From Pseudomonas nitroreducens (GTDB taxonomy: Bacteria; Pseudomonadota; Gammaproteobacteria; Pseudomonadales; Pseudomonadaceae), in contig NZ_JALJXP010000001.1 of NCBI RefSeq assembly GCF_024170165.1, forward strand, positions 1 through 64,000: a stretch of 64,000 bases of DNA, read 5' to 3'. This document shows, piece by piece, positions 19,293 to 26,919 of this stretch; positions within the stretch are counted from its first letter, which is position 1; each line of letters starts with the position of its first letter. Both the position numbers and the translations under genes were made by a program. Under the pieces are notes generated by a model. The model had not been told where the DNA came from. It saw only the letters and a list, made by a program, of their open reading frames with translations, and made no database searches.

Positions 19293-20297
19293 TCAGCGAA
19301 TCAGCACGAAACGCCCGAGCAGCGGCTGCTGGCGGAAGCCCACCACCGCCTGCAGCGAATCCAGCGCGGCCTGCGGGTCGGCGCTGGGGAAACTGCCGCT
19401 GACCCGCCGCTGCGCCAGTTCGTTGTCGAGCAGCACGATGCGCCCCGGATAGTAGGTACCCAGACGCTCCAGCACCTCGCCCAGCGGCGCACGGTAGAAG
19501 GTCAGCCAACCCTGGCGCCAGGCCAGCGCGGCCTGGGCGTCGGCGGGCTGGCCATCGCCCAGCTTCGTCCCGTCGATACCGACGCGTTCGCCCGCGCCGA
19601 GCACCACCTCCGGAACGCCCACCGCGCGGCTGCCACGCACCGAGACGCGGCCTTCGGCGACGGTGACGCGGGTCTGCCCGCCCAGACGGCGGACTTCGAA
19701 TTCGGTGCCGAGCACCCGTGCTTCGCCCTCTCCGGCGCGCACCACGAAGGGCTTGGGCAAGTGCTTCACGGCAAAGGAAGCGGCGCCGCGCAGCAGGTCG
19801 ACGCGGCGTTGCTCGCCCTCCAGGGAGACGGCCACGGCGCTGTCGGCGTCCAGGGTCAGGCGCGAGCCGTCGCCGAGGGTGATTTCGCGCACTTCACCCG
19901 GCGCGCTGACGTAGTCGGCGGACAGGTCGGTGAGCCAGTTGCCCGGCGACCACCAGCCGCCGGCCCAGAGCATCAGCAGCAGGCAGGCGGCGCTGGCCAG
20001 TGGATAGGCCCAGCGCCGGTGATTGAGCTGCGCGCGGCGCGCAGCGGGGCGATCCATTTGCGCCAGATAGGCGTTCAGGGCAGCGCCCTCCTCCACCGCC
20101 AGTCGTTGCGCCGGTGCAGCGCTGGCCTGCCACAGTGCATCGACTTCGGCATAGGCGCTGGCGTGCCGGGGATCAGCCGCCAGCCAGGCCTGGAAAGCGC
20201 CCAGCCAGGCTTCACCGCCGCGATCCTGCAAACGCAGCAGCCACTGGCGCGCCTGACGCTGGGCGTCTTCGGGCGAGGTGGCGATTTCGGGCTTCAT
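19293..20297 (-). CDS. FecR-family sigma factor regulator (anti-sigma)
   Basis: A 334-residue inner-membrane regulator. The cytoplasmic N-terminal region has the DUF4880-like EDAQRQARQWLLRLQDRGG then FQAWLAADPRHASAYAEV. A single membrane helix sits at about 92-112, and the periplasmic FecR domain has the pattern APGEVREITLGDGSRLTLDA. It is expected to relay siderophore binding from the receptor's STN domain to the ECF sigma factor. It overlaps the sigma gene by 4 bp (ATGA), showing translational coupling. Confidence 0.93.
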   Translation of the reverse strand: MKPEIATSPEDAQRQARQWLLRLQDRGGEAWLGAFQAWLAADPRHASAYAEVDALWQASAAPAQRLAVEEGAALNAYLAQMDRPAARRAQLNHRRWAYPLASAACLLLMLWAGGWWSPGNWLTDLSADYVSAPGEVREITLGDGSRLTLDADSAVAVSLEGEQRRVDLLRGAASFAVKHLPKPFVVRAGEGEARVLGTEFEVRRLGGQTRVTVAEGRVSVRGSRAVGVPEVVLGAGERVGIDGTKLGDGQPADAQAALAWRQGWLTFYRAPLGEVLERLGTYYPGRIVLLDNELAQRRVSGSFPSADPQAALDSLQAVVGFRQQPLLGRFVLIR

Positions 20298-20881
20298 CGG
20301 TCGGCGGCTCCACGGCGAGTGGCCGGCGCGGCGGGCACCAGGCTCGCCTTGCAGGCATCGAGGGCGCGCATCATATGTTTTTCCACCGCGCTCTGGGAAA
20401 GCCCCATGGCGGTGGCAATCTCGCCGTAGGTGCGGCCATGTACACGGCTGAGCAGGAAGATGTGGCGAGTGCGTTCGGGCAACTGGCGCAGCGCACCTTC
20501 TATGAGCTCCAGTTCGGCGCCGGCCTGCACCGCCTGTTCCGGCGAAGGCTGCGCATCATCGTCATCGGGCAGCAGCGTGCTCAGGGTACGGCCGCGCGAG
20601 TCCTCGCCACGAAGATGGTCGATGGCGAGGTTGCGCGCGCTGCGCAGCAGGTAGCTGGCGAGTTCTTCCACCGGCGCCTGGGGGCGCTTCCAGAAGCGCA
20701 GGAACAGGTCCTGCACCAGGTCCGCCGCGGTGGCGCGGCAGCCGACGCGGCGCTGCACCAGGGCTTCCATGCGCGGGCGCTGGGTGAGGAACACCTGCAG
20801 GAAATCCTCGCGCGGCAACGCCTCGGCGGGTGCCGGGGCGTCCGCGGCACGGGAGTCGGCCGGGCGGTCGGAATGGGACAT
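20294..20881 (-). CDS. ECF-family RNA polymerase sigma factor (FecI/iron-starvation type)
   Basis: About 195 residues. Region 2 is at about 25-90 (RRVGCRATAADLVQDLFLRF), and region 4 at about 135-185 (LRQLPERTRHIFLLSRVHG, YGEIATAMGLSQSAVEKHMM). This is the FecI-like group that directs a TonB receptor gene. The first internal ATG (20881, MSHSDRPADS) is used; a GTG at 20911 would add ten residues, and neither has a clear Shine-Dalgarno sequence. A Fur box lies 67 bp upstream, so low iron should switch the module on. Confidence 0.92.
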   Translation of the reverse strand: MSHSDRPADSRAADAPAPAEALPREDFLQVFLTQRPRMEALVQRRVGCRATAADLVQDLFLRFWKRPQAPVEELASYLLRSARNLAIDHLRGEDSRGRTLSTLLPDDDDAQPSPEQAVQAGAELELIEGALRQLPERTRHIFLLSRVHGRTYGEIATAMGLSQSAVEKHMMRALDACKASLVPAAPATRRGAADR

Positions 20882-20947
20882 CGGGGACGGAAGCTCGCCA
20901 GCGGTCCGCACCGAAGCCGGCGCGAGGGGAAGACCCTGGAAAGCCGC

Positions 20948-20967
20948 AAATGATAATGCTTATCAAA
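20948..20967. promoter_or_regulatory. Fur box upstream of the ECF sigma gene
   Basis: AAATGATAATGCTTATCAAA contains TGATAA-N3-TTATCA, a good match to the Fur consensus. It is placed for repression of the sigma-FecR transcript. Confidence 0.8.
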
Positions 20968-21007
20968 TAAACGGAACAGCCCCGGTCGTCCGCCTCCGCC
21001 CAGCGGA

Positions 21008-21922
21008 TCAGGGCGTCTCGTCCAGCCCCAGGCCGCCTTCCAGCTTGCGCCAGAGCAGGCGGATCTGCGCCTTGCGCACCAGGGCGCAGCGGTACAGGCG
21101 GATTTCCTGCGGGACGATCCAGTGCGGGCCGCCACACAGCGCCAGCTCACCACGGGCCAGCTCCGACTCCATGCTCAGGCGCGGCACCCAGGCCACGCCC
21201 ATGCCCTGCAGCGCCATGCTCTTCAGGCTGTCGGCCATCGCCGTTTCATAGACGGTGGTGTAGCGCAGGTTGCGCTGGCGCAGCAGCAGGTTGACCCCGC
21301 GACCGAGGAAGGCACCGGCGCTGTAGGCCAGCAGCGGCACGCTCTGGCCGCTGTCCAGGTCGTAGAGCGGCACGCCGGCGGAATTCACCGCGCACACCGG
21401 CAGCATCTCGGTACGGCCCAGGTGCAGCGAGGGGAAGACTTCCGGGTCCATCTGCAGCGCGGCGTCCGGGTCGTAGAAGGCCATCATCAGGTCGCAGCCG
21501 CCCTCGCGCAGCAGGTGCACCGCCTCGCCGACGTTGGTCGCCACCAGGCGGCTGGCGATGTTCAGGCCCTCGGAGCGCAGCCGCGAGATCCACGCCGGGA
21601 AGAAGCCCAGCGCCAGGGAGTGCGCGGCGGCGAACTGCAGCACCTCGCCCTGCCCGCCTTCCAGGTGGTGCAGGTGGCGCACTACCTGGCCGAGCTGCTC
21701 GACCACCGCGCGGGCGGTGACCAGGAACAGCTGGCCCGCCTCGGTCAGCTCGATGGGCGTGCGCTGGCGGTTCACCAGGGTCAGGCCGAGGGCATCTTCC
21801 AGGCTGCGGATGCGCCGGCTGAACGCCGGCTGGGTCACGAAGCGCTTTTCAGCGGCCTGGGAAAAACTGCGGGTGGTGGCCAGGGTGCTGAAGTCTTCCA
21901 GCCATTTGGTCTCGAGGTTCAC
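21008..21922 (-). CDS. LysR-family transcriptional regulator next to aspA
   Basis: A 304-residue LysR-type regulator. The winged helix is at about 1-60 (DFSTLATTRSFSQAAEKRFV, QPAFSRRIRSLEDALG), with a periplasmic-binding-like effector domain from about 90. The GTG start at 21922 is preceded by GGAG at about 8 nt. It is divergent from aspA over a 211-bp gap, the usual arrangement for control of the neighbouring gene; the effector is unknown. From memory the PAO1 orthologue is PA5428. Confidence 0.9.
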   Translation of the reverse strand: MNLETKWLEDFSTLATTRSFSQAAEKRFVTQPAFSRRIRSLEDALGLTLVNRQRTPIELTEAGQLFLVTARAVVEQLGQVVRHLHHLEGGQGEVLQFAAAHSLALGFFPAWISRLRSEGLNIASRLVATNVGEAVHLLREGGCDLMMAFYDPDAALQMDPEVFPSLHLGRTEMLPVCAVNSAGVPLYDLDSGQSVPLLAYSAGAFLGRGVNLLLRQRNLRYTTVYETAMADSLKSMALQGMGVAWVPRLSMESELARGELALCGGPHWIVPQEIRLYRCALVRKAQIRLLWRKLEGGLGLDETP

Positions 21923-22133
21923 GTCAACTCCAACGCTGTCACGCGCTGATCGATTGGTCAGGAGCCGGGCGCGCGTAGCACAGTCATACGCTCGCCGTCA
22001 TCAATTCGTCACAGGGTACATTATGCCGTTCGTGCATGAGGCAGCCTTTAACAGCATTGGCCGACGAAAGGCGAAATCCCTAGTCTACCGGGCATCGCGG
22101 CACTGGCCGTGTTCCTTTGAGACAATCCCTGTC

Positions 22134-23558
22134 ATGTCCCCTGTTGCATCGTTCCGCATCGAGAAAGACCTCCTCGGCACCCTCGAAGTATCTTCTGACG
22201 CCTACTACGGCATCCAGACCCTGCGCGCTGTGAACAACTTCCGCCTCTCGGGCGTGCCGCTGTCGCACTACCCGAAACTGGTCGTCGCCCTGGCGATGGT
22301 CAAGCAGGCGGCAGCCGATGCCAACCACAAGCTCGGCCACCTGCCGGCAGACAAGCACGCCGCCATCAGCGAAGCCTGTGCCCGTCTGATCCGCGGCGAC
22401 TTCCACGACCAGTTCGTGGTGGACATGATCCAGGGTGGCGCCGGCACTTCCACCAACATGAACGCGAACGAAGTGATCGCGAACATCGCGCTGGAAGCCA
22501 TGGGCCACACCAAGGGTGAGTACAAGTACCTGCACCCGAACAACGACGTGAACATGGCGCAGTCGACCAACGACGCGTACCCGACCGCCATCCGCCTGGG
22601 CCTGCTGCTCGGCCACGACACCCTACTGGCCAGCCTCGACAGCCTGATCCAGGCCTTCGCCGCCAAGGGCGTCGAGTTCGCCGGCGTACTGAAGATGGGT
22701 CGTACCCAGCTGCAGGACGCGGTGCCGATGACCCTCGGCCAGGAATTCCACGCCTTCGCCACCACCCTGGGCGAAGACCTCGACCGCCTGCGTCGCCTGG
22801 CGCCGGAACTGCTGACCGAAGTGAACCTCGGCGGCACCGCGATCGGTACCGGCATCAACGCCGACCCCGGCTACCAGAAGCTGGCCGTCGAGCGCCTGGC
22901 TGAAATCAGCGGCCAGCCGGTCGTCCCGGCCGCCGACCTGATCGAAGCCACCTCCGACATGGGCGCCTTCGTGCTGTTCTCCGGCATGCTCAAGCGCACC
23001 GCAGTCAAGCTGTCGAAGATCTGCAACGACCTGCGCCTGCTGTCCAGCGGTCCGCGCACCGGCATCAACGAGATCAACCTGCCGCCGCGTCAGCCGGGCA
23101 GCTCGATCATGCCGGGCAAGGTCAACCCGGTGATCCCGGAGGCGGTGAACATGTGCGCCTTCGAAATCATGGGCAACGACCTGGCGCTGACCATCGCTGC
23201 CGAAGGCGGCCAGCTGCAGCTGAACGTGATGGAGCCGCTGATCGCCTACAAGATCTTCGACTCGATCCGCCTGCTCCAGCGCGCCATGGACATGCTGCGC
23301 GAGCATTGCATCACCGGCATCACCGCCAACGTCGAGCGCTGCCACCAGCTGGTGGAGCACAGCATCGGCCTGGTCACCGCGCTGAACCCGTACATCGGCT
23401 ACGAGAACTCCACCCGCATCGCCAAGATCGCGCTGGAAACCGGCCGCGGCGTACTGGAACTGGTTCGCGAGGAACAGCTGCTGGACGAAGCCACCCTGGC
23501 CGACATCCTGCTGCCGGAGAACATGATCGCCCCGCGCCTGATTCCGCTGCGCGCCTGA
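22134..23558 (+). CDS. aspA: aspartate ammonia-lyase (aspartase) AspA
   Basis: A 474-residue fumarase/aspartase-superfamily enzyme converting L-aspartate to fumarate and ammonia. The signature loop GSSIMPGKVNPV (with the catalytic serine) is present, as are the substrate-binding GGAGTSTNMNANEV and MAQSTNDAYPT. Length agrees with aspartase rather than class II fumarase (about 460), and the N-terminus FRIEKDLLGTLEV is aspartase-like. The ATG at 22134 is chosen by family alignment. A terminator lies about 175 bp downstream, leaving a long 3' region. Confidence 0.94.
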   Translation: MSPVASFRIEKDLLGTLEVSSDAYYGIQTLRAVNNFRLSGVPLSHYPKLVVALAMVKQAAADANHKLGHLPADKHAAISEACARLIRGDFHDQFVVDMIQGGAGTSTNMNANEVIANIALEAMGHTKGEYKYLHPNNDVNMAQSTNDAYPTAIRLGLLLGHDTLLASLDSLIQAFAAKGVEFAGVLKMGRTQLQDAVPMTLGQEFHAFATTLGEDLDRLRRLAPELLTEVNLGGTAIGTGINADPGYQKLAVERLAEISGQPVVPAADLIEATSDMGAFVLFSGMLKRTAVKLSKICNDLRLLSSGPRTGINEINLPPRQPGSSIMPGKVNPVIPEAVNMCAFEIMGNDLALTIAAEGGQLQLNVMEPLIAYKIFDSIRLLQRAMDMLREHCITGITANVERCHQLVEHSIGLVTALNPYIGYENSTRIAKIALETGRGVLELVREEQLLDEATLADILLPENMIAPRLIPLRA

Positions 23559-23581
23559 TCACCCGCCCGGCGCCAGCCGGG

Positions 23582-23706
23582 CACGTCTCACCGGTTGAGG
23601 GGGAGTACTCCTTCCTCACCTTTCAGGGATTGGTTACCCCCACTCCCTTCTTTTATGCCCGGCGCGGCGGACTTGTCCGAAGCGCCACGTCTCACCGGTT
23701 GAGGGG
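23582..23706 (+). other. untranslated region after aspA with a 21-nt direct repeat; possible small RNA
   Basis: CACGTCTCACCGGTTGAGGGG occurs exactly at 23582-23602 and 23686-23706. Between them are pyrimidine-rich stretches (CTCCTTCCTCACCTTTC, CCCCCACTCCCTTCTTTT) able to pair with ribosome binding sites, and the palindrome GGAGTACTCC. With the strong terminator at 23732-23765 this could be a 3'-UTR-derived or independent small RNA. No coding frame is seen. The rest of the gap (23766-23843) is the 3' end of the convergent zapA-like gene. Confidence 0.4.
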
Positions 23707-23731
23707 CCTCTTGGCCCACTCTCCTTTAGAA

Positions 23732-23765
23732 GGGACACCGCTTACCCCGGTGTCCCCTTTTTTTG
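23732..23765 (+). terminator. Rho-independent terminator downstream of aspA
   Basis: GGGACACCG/CGGTGTCCC stem with a 7-nt loop followed by a run of seven T on the plus strand. It lies about 175 bp beyond the aspA stop. Confidence 0.9.
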
Positions 23766-23843
23766 CCTGCGATTCGGGCACGACAAAATGCACCGCGAAC
23801 GTTGTCCGCGATGCGCAGGGTGTCTAGAAGAGAGTCGCGGGGA

Positions 23844-24140
23844 TCAGTCCTGCCGCTGCAGGTGATCGAGAATCCGGCGGTTGAGGGCGGCGATACGCTC
23901 CACGGCGTCCGCCTCGTCGCACTCCTCGTCCTGCGCGCCGAGCTGACGGGCACAGAGGTTGAGCGCGGAGAGCACCATCAGCTCATTGCTGGTGACGTAG
24001 GGGAATTTCTTCTTGCTGGCGGTGATCTCCGCCTGCAGCAGCGCGGCCGCGTCCTGCAGCCGACGCTCTTCACCGGCCGGCGCCCGGACGCTGTACTCGC
24101 GCCCGAGGATGCGCAGGACACGGACGCCGTCGCCACTCAT
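23844..24140 (-). CDS. ZapA-like cell-division-associated protein
   Basis: A 98-residue protein with the ZapA pattern: N-terminal beta segment VRVLRILGREYSVRAPAGEE, then LQDAAALLQAEITASKKKF, LMVLSALNLCARQL and a C-terminal helix rich in D/E. ZapA bridges FtsZ filaments. This copy is divergent and lies beside etfBA, not beside ygfA and 6S RNA where the main Pseudomonas zapA sits (from memory), so it is probably a second paralogue. It overlaps the upstream coiled-coil gene by 4 bp. Confidence 0.75.
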   Translation of the reverse strand: MSGDGVRVLRILGREYSVRAPAGEERRLQDAAALLQAEITASKKKFPYVTSNELMVLSALNLCARQLGAQDEECDEADAVERIAALNRRILDHLQRQD

Positions 24141-24367
24141 GCGTGGGCGCGGCTGTCGCTGACGCGGCGGATCAGCGCCTGCAGGCGGGTAGCCGTGGCG
24201 TTGTGCTTCTCTTCCTGTTCCATCAGGGACAGCTGCAGGCTGTCGTTTTCCTCACGGGCCTTGAGCAGTTCTTCACGCACAGCGGCGTTGTCCTGCACCA
24301 GCACTTCGTTCTGCTGCAGCAGTTCGGCGACCAGCTGTTCAAGTTGTTCGAGGGTGGAATCGAGCAT
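24137..24367 (-). CDS. small coiled-coil protein (TIGR02449-like) paired with the ZapA-like gene
   Basis: A 76-residue, nearly all-helical protein with leucine heptads (LDSTLEQLEQLVAELLQQNE onwards), predicted to form a coiled coil. The ATG at 24367 is preceded by GCGGAGG at 8 nt, which excludes the upstream M (24391). Its stop overlaps the ZapA-like start (ATGA). The same two-gene layout exists at the main zapA locus in pseudomonads, supporting a partner role in Z-ring function; this is inference. Confidence 0.75.
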   Translation of the reverse strand: MLDSTLEQLEQLVAELLQQNEVLVQDNAAVREELLKAREENDSLQLSLMEQEEKHNATATRLQALIRRVSDSRAHA

Positions 24368-24479
24368 GGGAGCCTCCGCAAAGCCTTTCAAAGGGTGCGG
24401 AGGATAAAGAAAGGGGCGCGGCGGGGCCAGCAGAAACGGGAATCTTCTGACAAGCCGTATGCTGTCAATTCAATAGCTT

Positions 24480-24495
24480 ACGAGATAATTCTCGT
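24480..24495. promoter_or_regulatory. perfect dyad upstream of the zapA-like pair
   Basis: ACGAGA-TAAT-TCTCGT is a perfect 6-4-6 inverted repeat 113 bp upstream of the coiled-coil gene. A second, imperfect dyad TGACA-N10-TGTCA lies at about 24448-24467 and includes a candidate -35 TTGACA on the minus strand. They are possible operators for an unidentified factor. Confidence 0.4.
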
Positions 24496-24571
24496 GTCAT
24501 TTCAATGATTTCCGGCCGTCAGCGTGATTTGGACCGGAAATTCGTCCGCAAGGTTCGCTGGCACGGACACC

Positions 24572-24619
24572 TGTAGGAGCGGGCCATGCCCGCGATCGCG
24601 CCCATGGGGAGCTCCTACA
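24572..24619. repeat. family A REP-like inverted repeat
   Basis: Begins TGTAGGAGCGGGCCATGCCC and ends GAGCTCCTACA, forming a hairpin 12 bp downstream of the etfB stop. Confidence 0.8.
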
Positions 24620-24631
24620 GGGAGCGAAACG

Positions 24632-25408
24632 TCAGACGCGGATCACGCCTTCTTCGCGCAGCAGCTTGAAGATCGCCTCGGCGCCCGCCTCGGGCGTGAC
24701 ATCCTTGAGCACCTGCCCGGTGCCACCGGAAGCCTTGGCGGTGGCGGCTTTCATACGCTCGGCGCCGGTCTTCGCCTTGATCACCTTCAACCGCTTGGGA
24801 CGCGGGCGCGCCGGTTGCAGGTTGCCTTCGGCGAGCAGCGGGTCGTCCACCACTTCCACTTCATGGGCTTCCAGATAACCGCGACGGGCCGGGCCGAAGG
24901 CACTCTGGCGAGCCACCGGCGCGGCATTGTCGACGCTGGCGACGAAGGGCAGACGCACCTTCAGCCGACGGCGCTGGCCACGGGGCAGGGCCTGCAGCAC
25001 CTGGGCGCTGCCGCCTTCCACCTTCTCCACTTCCGCGAGGCCGACCACCAGCGGCCAGCCCAGGCGCTCGGCCAGCAGGAAGGGCAGCATGCCGGAGCCT
25101 TCGCCGGTTTCCGCCTGAGTGCCGGTGAGTACCAGTTGCGCGCCGCTGTCGCCCAGGTAGGCCGCCAGCGCCGGCAGGGCGTCGGCGCCTGCAGGCTGTT
25201 CCAGCACTGCCAACTCGTCCAGTCCCATGCCAAGGTAGCCACGCAGCGCTTCTTCCCCGGCGTCGCCGGCATGCACCACGCGCAGGCGTTTGCCAGCGAG
25301 GCTCATGCCCAGCTCCACCGCCCGGGCATCCTGGTCGGCGCGACGCGCGCGACCGGAGGCCGGGTGGGCGCCGATGGACACCAGGGCAACGATGTTCAGG
25401 TCATTCAT
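24632..25408 (-). CDS. etfB: electron transfer flavoprotein beta subunit, dimethylglycine pathway
   Basis: A 258-residue ETF beta subunit, which binds AMP and pairs with the alpha subunit to carry electrons from a dehydrogenase to ETF-ubiquinone oxidoreductase. Family features are VLTGTQAETGEGSGMLPFLL and the C-terminal half with LKVRLPFVASVDNAA (recognition-loop region). The ATG at 25408 (MNDLNIVALVSIGAHP) is the natural start. It lies 40 bp after etfA at the end of the dgcA-dgcB-etfA-etfB series, so electrons probably come from dimethylglycine demethylation. Confidence 0.9.
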   Translation of the reverse strand: MNDLNIVALVSIGAHPASGRARRADQDARAVELGMSLAGKRLRVVHAGDAGEEALRGYLGMGLDELAVLEQPAGADALPALAAYLGDSGAQLVLTGTQAETGEGSGMLPFLLAERLGWPLVVGLAEVEKVEGGSAQVLQALPRGQRRRLKVRLPFVASVDNAAPVARQSAFGPARRGYLEAHEVEVVDDPLLAEGNLQPARPRPKRLKVIKAKTGAERMKAATAKASGGTGQVLKDVTPEAGAEAIFKLLREEGVIRV

Positions 25409-25448
25409 CAGACACCTCAGAACCGGTGTAGGAGCGAGCATTCCGGGT

Positions 25449-26681
25449 TCAGGCCGCATCTCGCGCCGCTCCGTTGCGATGGGCTTCGGCCAGGGCCATC
25501 AGCGCCTCGAGGATCGCGGTGGAATCACCGATCACCGAGAGATCGGCGCGTTTGATCATGTCGCAACCCGGGTCCATGTTGATCGCCACCACCTTGTCGC
25601 AGGAGCCGATGCCCTGCAGGTGCTGGATCGCCCCGGAGATGCCGACGGCGAGATAGACCCGCGCCGTGACCCAGGTGCCGGTGGCGCCAACCTGGCGGGC
25701 ACGCGGCATGTGGCCGTCGTCCACTGCCACGCGGGAGGCGCCTTCGGTGGCGCCGAGAGCGACAGCGGCGCGGTGGAACAGCTCCCAGTCCTTCACCCCA
25801 TTGCCGCCGGAGAGGATGAACTCCGCCTCGGCCATGGGGATCTGCGCCGGGTCAACGGCCACTGGGCCGAGGTCCTCGATGCGCGGCAGATTGCGCGCGA
25901 CGTTGCTTTCCAGCTCGACAGCACGGGCTTCATGGCGGGTCTCGCTGACCGGCTCGGCGCACTCGGCAGCGGCCAGGATCAGGCGCGGCAGCTCGCGGTG
26001 CAGGTCCTGCTGACCAGCACCGGCACGACCGACACAGCGTTCGCTTTCGGCCTGCCAGACGCGGGTCGCCGGGCGTTCGCCGAGGCTCGCGGCCAGACGG
26101 CGACCCAGCTCGCCGCCACCGCTGCGGCTGTCGGGCAGCAACCAGTGGCGCGGGGCGAACTGGCTGTTCGCTGAACGCAGCGCCAGAACCCGTTGTTCCG
26201 GGGCGTAGCCGTCGTACTCGTTGCCGTCGATCTGCAGCAGGCGATCGACGCCGGCAGTATCGAAGGCGCTTTCCTTGTACTCGCCGAACACCACGGCCAA
26301 TACCGCGCCATCGCTGCCGGCGAGCTTGCGGGCCAGGCCCAGCAGGTCGCGGTCGTGGCTGGAGAGACGGCCGCCGACCATGTCCGGCACCACGGCAATC
26401 AGGAACGCCGGTTGCTGGATAACCACCAGCGGCAACTGCACCACTTCCGGCGCGCTGCTGCGCTTGCCCCCGGTGCCCTGCTGGCCACCGGAGCGGTCGA
26501 TGCGTTTGACGCCATTGGGGCCGGTGAAGCCGACCGCGTGGGGATTCTTGCGCAGCACGCCGTTGGGGCCCATCCAGCGGCTCTCGCCGCCCTCGGCCGA
26601 TTGCATGGCCGCGTGCAGCGGATGCAGGCGGTTGCGGGCGATCCACTCGGCGCGCGGGTCGCGGCGGATGATGTCGCTCAT
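25449..26681 (-). CDS. etfA: electron transfer flavoprotein alpha subunit, dimethylglycine pathway
   Basis: A 410-residue ETF alpha subunit. The C-terminal FAD domain carries the family signature VGATGTWVTARVYLAVGISG followed by AIQHLQGIGSCDKVVAINMD and DLSVIGDSTAILEALM. At 410 residues it is longer than housekeeping EtfA (about 310) because of an N-terminal extension (about 1-90, RNRLHPLHAAMQSAEGGESR), as in the betaine-cluster ETFs. It lies between dgcB and etfB; the upstream gap to dgcB holds family C repeats. Confidence 0.92.
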   Translation of the reverse strand: MSDIIRRDPRAEWIARNRLHPLHAAMQSAEGGESRWMGPNGVLRKNPHAVGFTGPNGVKRIDRSGGQQGTGGKRSSAPEVVQLPLVVIQQPAFLIAVVPDMVGGRLSSHDRDLLGLARKLAGSDGAVLAVVFGEYKESAFDTAGVDRLLQIDGNEYDGYAPEQRVLALRSANSQFAPRHWLLPDSRSGGGELGRRLAASLGERPATRVWQAESERCVGRAGAGQQDLHRELPRLILAAAECAEPVSETRHEARAVELESNVARNLPRIEDLGPVAVDPAQIPMAEAEFILSGGNGVKDWELFHRAAVALGATEGASRVAVDDGHMPRARQVGATGTWVTARVYLAVGISGAIQHLQGIGSCDKVVAINMDPGCDMIKRADLSVIGDSTAILEALMALAEAHRNGAARDAA

Positions 26682-26708
26682 GCGAAATACTTCCTTTGGC
26701 TGCGGCTA

Positions 26709-26887
26709 CCCTCTCCCCCCGCCCTGGCTACGCGCCCCGCTCCGAAGGGAGAGGGAGCTATCCGTGCTGCTCTGAGAGAGATGGAGCCTGTAGGCAATTC
26801 GGTGCAGCGGGATACCCGACAAAAACTGCGGTTCGCCACTGCACGGACGGTCCCCTCTCCCTTCAGGGAGAGGGTTAGGGAGAGGGA
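26709..26887. repeat. pair of family C REP-like repeats between dgcB and etfA
   Basis: The units at 26709-26756 and 26852-26887 have CCTCTCCC and GGGAGAGG arms. They fill most of the 238-bp gap inside the presumed operon. Confidence 0.85.
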
Positions 26888-26919
26888 GCAAGGACCTTGC
26901 GCCATCAGAAAGGCATTCA

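Noticed and set aside
23582-23706. Direct repeats as att sites of an integrated element
   Set aside because: Only 83 bp lie between them, there is no integrase gene, and no tRNA is present.
23559-23843. 6S RNA expected next to a zapA gene
   Set aside because: I looked on both strands for 6S-like sequence; none was recognisable, ygfA is also absent, and this ZapA-like gene is probably a paralogue elsewhere in the chromosome.
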